Part shown: positions 61,192 through 64,000 of the stretch, piece by piece
How positions within the stretch are numbered: position 1 is the stretch's first letter
How the letters are laid out: every line of letters starts with the position of its first letter
DNA from: Unio delphinus
Taxonomy: Eukaryota > Mollusca > Bivalvia > Unionida > Unionidae
Direction: 5' to 3'
DNA: 64,000 bases
Assembly (NCBI GenBank): GCA_029339505.1
Contig: JAQISU010000114.1
Span: forward strand, 4,328,001 to 4,392,000
Notes under the pieces: model-generated
Database searches by the model: none
The model's input: the letters and a program-made list of their open reading frames with translations, nothing else
What the model was told of the DNA's origin: nothing
Translations under genes and position numbers: made by a program

Positions 61192-61382
61192 CTTACAGTC
61201 AACGTTCCCTCTAAGCGAATGTTAGGTGTGCGCGCAGTGCTCGCTGCACTGCGCAAGCATTATGGAGACGAAAAATATTTAATGTTGGATTGAGCATAAA
61301 TTGACAATTCAGCTGCGCGGGGATGCCTAAGCAGCTGCGCGCGCACACACACGCGCATCTTAGAGGCAACGTTGCTTACAGT
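61192..61382. mobile_element. hAT-type MITE with 8-bp target duplication
   Basis: The element occupies 61200-61374, with termini CAACGTTCCCTCTAAG and CTTAGAGGCAACGTTG (one mismatch in 16). CTTACAGT flanks it on both sides (61192-61199 and 61375-61382), the 8-bp duplication typical of hAT transposases. The interior is GC-rich, with GTGCGCGCAGTGCTCGCTGC alternations and no coding capacity. Confidence 0.88.
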
Positions 61383-61950
61383 ATCATTATTATTGGCATG
61401 AAAAAATATATTTTATCTATGGTTCTAATAAAAGCAGATTGTAATTTTCAATGAAATACATTATTTTACGTAATCAGGTGTACTCTGGATATCTGCGAAG
61501 ATATGCCTGAGTATTATTATACAAAGTAACGTAATTCCAAAACAACCGAGTAACAAAGCAGTTATAATACATTCAATTGTAATTAAACATTTATCAGTTT
61601 GCATCGGTTTGTGTAGCAGTTTTGTCAGCGTATTGAACAAAGTTGATTTTCTTGAAATTCTGTTATTTTGCCAATAATTGTACTGCCACTTTCATTCTGA
61701 ACAAAAGTTTCGATGCTGTCTGTTAAAATTAACAGACAAATACATGTTTACTTTGCACTTGGTCAGCAAATTTGTATTTATCATAAATAAGCTGACATTA
61801 GCAGGCTGGTCAGTCTATTATAACATTTATAAAGACTTTCGAACTATTTTAAACACTATCTGCATAATTAAATATGTGAGCCTGCTAACCCAAACTTGTA
61901 ACTTCACACTTTATTAAAGGTAGATGACACCCATAAAATTTACGTCCAGC
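61383..61950. other. Non-genic stretch
   Basis: Nothing recognised. The frame at 61678-61917 has no motif. Confidence 0.4.
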
Positions 61951-61955
61951 AGGGT

Positions 61956-62045
61956 GGTATGTATGTATGTATGTATGTATGTATGTATGTATGTATGTAT
62001 GTATGTATGTATGTATGTATGTATGTATGTATGTATGTATGTACG
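61956..62045. repeat. (GTAT)n microsatellite
   Basis: About twenty uninterrupted GTAT units, then degenerate GTAC/GCAT variants to about 62127. Confidence 0.95.
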
Positions 62046-62459
62046 CAAGCACGCAAGCACGTAGGTACGTACGTACGCATGTATGCATGCATTTAAGTAT
62101 GTATGTACGCATGCATGAATGTATGTAGAGTTTAACATCATGTCAGCACACTACTGGCTATATGTGTCAGATATAAGGTGCTGAACTGACTACCAATTAA
62201 CGTTGCGAAGTCGTATCATTGGTATTAACATCAAGACGAGATATTTGAATAGTTAATTTGTTTATCCACAAAAATACAATTGGTACATATTTCAATTTGG
62301 TCCTCCCAAGGTATGTCAAAAAACACAGGAAAATATTTTTTACACACTTTCGTTACCTATTATGATATCCATCCAAGATTTCGGCCCAACAAATATGACC
62401 AAATTATAATACGATCAAATTTCAAATATCACATAAATTCCAATATTTAATGTTTTTCA

Positions 62460-62571
62460 TATGTTACTCCACATGCATTAGGAGGAAGCATTAGGAGGAT
62501 ATCCTACTAATGTTGGAAGTCCTCCTAATGTTGGTGTGTAAACATGGGGTTTTCCTCCTAATGTAGGTAAT
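62460..62571. repeat. CCTCCTAATG-type repeat, right member of an inverted pair
   Basis: TGTTACTCCACATGCATTAGG, then ATTAGGAGGATATCCTACTAAT at 62489-62510 (one mismatch from palindromic), then GTTGGTGTGTAAACA. It aligns with 57846-57952 on the opposite strand. It also contains extra CATTAGGAGGA units, so the motif is locally amplified. Confidence 0.8.
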
Positions 62572-62572
62572 G

Positions 62573-62575
<3 letters not shown>

Positions 62576-62617
<42 letters not shown>

Positions 62618-62631
62618 ACACACACACACAC
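62576..62631. repeat. (AC)n microsatellite
   Basis: Nearly pure AC/CA dinucleotides. Confidence 0.95.
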
Positions 62632-63160
62632 TGTCACGGAATTGTATACGATTATGTTCAATATGTATATGTGGTCAAAAATCTAGTCTCGATTTCGCTA
62701 CTGCGTACAGCCTTACCGAGGGTAGTTTATTATTTTTTGGGCTTTTTAGTTATTTCGACATAATGAGCGAACACTCAGCTCATGCTGCATGTGCAAAATT
62801 GTCTGCAGTTTAAAGTACCTAGCTGCGCATATGTCACAGCTAGGGGTATATAAGGACGAAATTATAAGACAGAAATCACATTACGATCCAGTCTTGTCGG
62901 AAACGCTTCCATCCTAAACGGAGCAATCTATCAGCTAAAAGAGGTAACAATATATGTAACTTTGTTCTCATTGCTATTTGTATTATGATATAATTCATTG
63001 TTTTACATATTAGATGTTTAGTATTTATTATAAAATCTATAGAATAAATACATAGGTTAGGCAGCGCCATTTTATCAGAAGTACTATATTTTGTTTCATT
63101 AGTTCTTTTGTATCTGAACATAACTGAGTTCAATTATACGCTGCATGCTTAACGTTAAAT
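62632..63160 (+). mobile_element. Possible solo LTR
   Basis: It starts TGTCACGGAATTG directly after the AC repeat, has TATATAAG at 62847-62854, and AATAAA near 63044, the order seen in LTRs. I cannot define the right end or a target duplication, so an ordinary promoter-like stretch is equally possible. Confidence 0.22.
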
Positions 63161-63166
63161 GTACAT

Positions 63167-64000
63167 AGCAGCAGAGAGGGTGAATCCTACAACGTTTTTA
63201 GACAAAATTTGATTGAAATCCTAAAACGAGCCGTCTTATAATCTTATTTTAACCAAAAAAAGGCGAACCCTACAACGTTTTCAGACAAAAAATTGATTGA
63301 AATCTCCCTACGAAATCATTTTAACTAAAAAAATGAAAACGATTTTTTAATTAATTTTGGTCGCAACTTGTTGTCATCCACCCTCTCTGCTGCTAAAGTT
63401 TTCAGTTCTGGGTTAATAATTCTTTTACGATTTTAACCGAATATTTGATCGAGTCCTTAGGACGAAAATCATTTATGATTTCACAAACAGACTAATCGCT
63501 AACACCTCTTCTTGTAAATCAATCAGATTATTTGACTGGTCGGTGAGTTTGAAATTAATTCTCGTTAACGAATTATTATGGCATCGCATGTAGACAGGAT
63601 TAATTGGGTTTTCAATAATTAGGAATCCTGGAGGAGCTGTTGGTGCAAACGAATAAAGAATATATCCCTGCTGAGCTTGATTTGATCGTTCGAGATTAAT
63701 TTGATAGCTTCCTTCGATAACATCACACACTAAATTAAGCGCAATCACCGATGAAATATTCACGTTGAACGGAGCGATATGCCTACCGCCACCATCTGGG
63801 TCATTATTGTGTTTGAGGAGGACAGTTAAATCTGATTTTTGTAGCGCTTTGATATCGGTTTTAACAATTCTTGCTAATTCATCAGCGTTGTATTTCGGAA
63901 ACTTGAAATTACGCAGATTGTCTTCTGTGATATTGTAATCGGTTAGGAATCGTTGTTTATTGTCGCTGTTGTCATTAATTATTGTTTGAATAATTAGTTC
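63167..64000. mobile_element. Second Polinton, inverted, cut by the window end
   Basis: It begins AGCAGCAGAGAGGGTG as in the complete element and repeats the same inner inverted 16-mer at 63379-63394. The terminal region is diverged and carries an extra tandem copy of about 77 bp (CCTACAACGTTTTTAGACAAAA twice). Coding sequence homologous to the last gene of the complete element follows on the minus strand. It is therefore a related but separate insertion, right end first. Confidence 0.88.
63473..64000 (-). CDS. Probable minor structural protein of the second Polinton (partial)
   Basis: The open frame enters from beyond the window and ends at 63473. Its 176 visible residues align with the C-terminal half of the 449-residue protein at 49993-51342 at roughly 95 percent identity by eye (DNLRNFKFPKYNADELARIV, DGGGRHIAP and YILYSFAPTAPPGFLI are shared). 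No stop or frame change is seen, so this copy may be intact. Most differences cluster around the KSD...NNDPDG loop. Confidence 0.8.
   Translation of the reverse strand, partial: ELIIQTIINDNSDNKQRFLTDYNITEDNLRNFKFPKYNADELARIVKTDIKALQKSDLTVLLKHNNDPDGGGRHIAPFNVNISSVIALNLVCDVIEGSYQINLERSNQAQQGYILYSFAPTAPPGFLIIENPINPVYMRCHNNSLTRINFKLTDQSNNLIDLQEEVLAISLFVKS

Overview
The window is AT-rich animal nuclear DNA, not bacterial. It has spliced exons, decayed non-LTR retrotransposons, tRNA-derived SINEs, hAT-like MITEs, many long microsatellites and large stretches without genes. The repeat types resemble those of molluscs or other lophotrochozoans, but that assignment is inference; no species can be named from the sequence alone.

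Layout. Positions 1-7.2 kb hold broken LINE pieces: two Jockey/I-like remnants on the plus strand, a gag-like remnant on the minus strand, and a 5'-truncated CR1/L2-like copy at 4.8-7.2 kb. A three-exon host gene for a four-transmembrane protein lies at 9.27-14.87 kb. A 10,828-bp tandem duplication follows (13894-24721 and 24722-35549, about 15 differences seen by eye). It contains the last exon of that host gene, a SINE, and the first 1 kb of a Polinton/Maverick DNA transposon. Its two copies lie head-to-tail, and the second runs into the complete element.

The complete Polinton (34547-51593, about 17 kb, terminal inverted repeats of about 216-231 bp, probable TCCTAG target duplication) is the main object here. 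Its left half carries genome-handling genes: packaging ATPase, zinc-ribbon/phospholipase A2, retroviral-type integrase, a giant protein-primed DNA polymerase fused to an SF1 helicase and an HNH-like nuclease domain, a Cys-rich zinc protein and a free-standing HNH endonuclease. A 1.3-kb noncoding block follows, with a tRNA-like sequence, a perfect 23-bp inverted repeat and three 64-bp hairpin repeats. The right half is a virion module: uncharacterised proteins, pX-like protein, double-jelly-roll major capsid protein, pVI/pX-like membrane-active protein, adenain-type protease, a repeat protein, a two-helix membrane protein and a probable minor structural protein.

Six genes of the virion module carry the same AATTGAAA motif 26-31 nt before the ATG, which looks like a late promoter. 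The termini contain a nested inverted repeat that could fold each end into a hairpin. The element is recent but decaying: the ATPase has a one-base deletion (the truncated duplicate keeps an intact frame), two virion genes have in-frame stops and one has a frameshift. The zinc-ribbon/phospholipase junction lies on a textbook -1 slippery heptamer, so that shift may be programmed.

From 51.6 to 63.1 kb the DNA is mostly non-genic, with a minisatellite, two MITEs (one with a perfect 8-bp target duplication), a SINE, microsatellites and a pair of inverted CCTCCTAATG-rich repeats. At 63167 a second, related Polinton begins in the opposite orientation and runs off the window.
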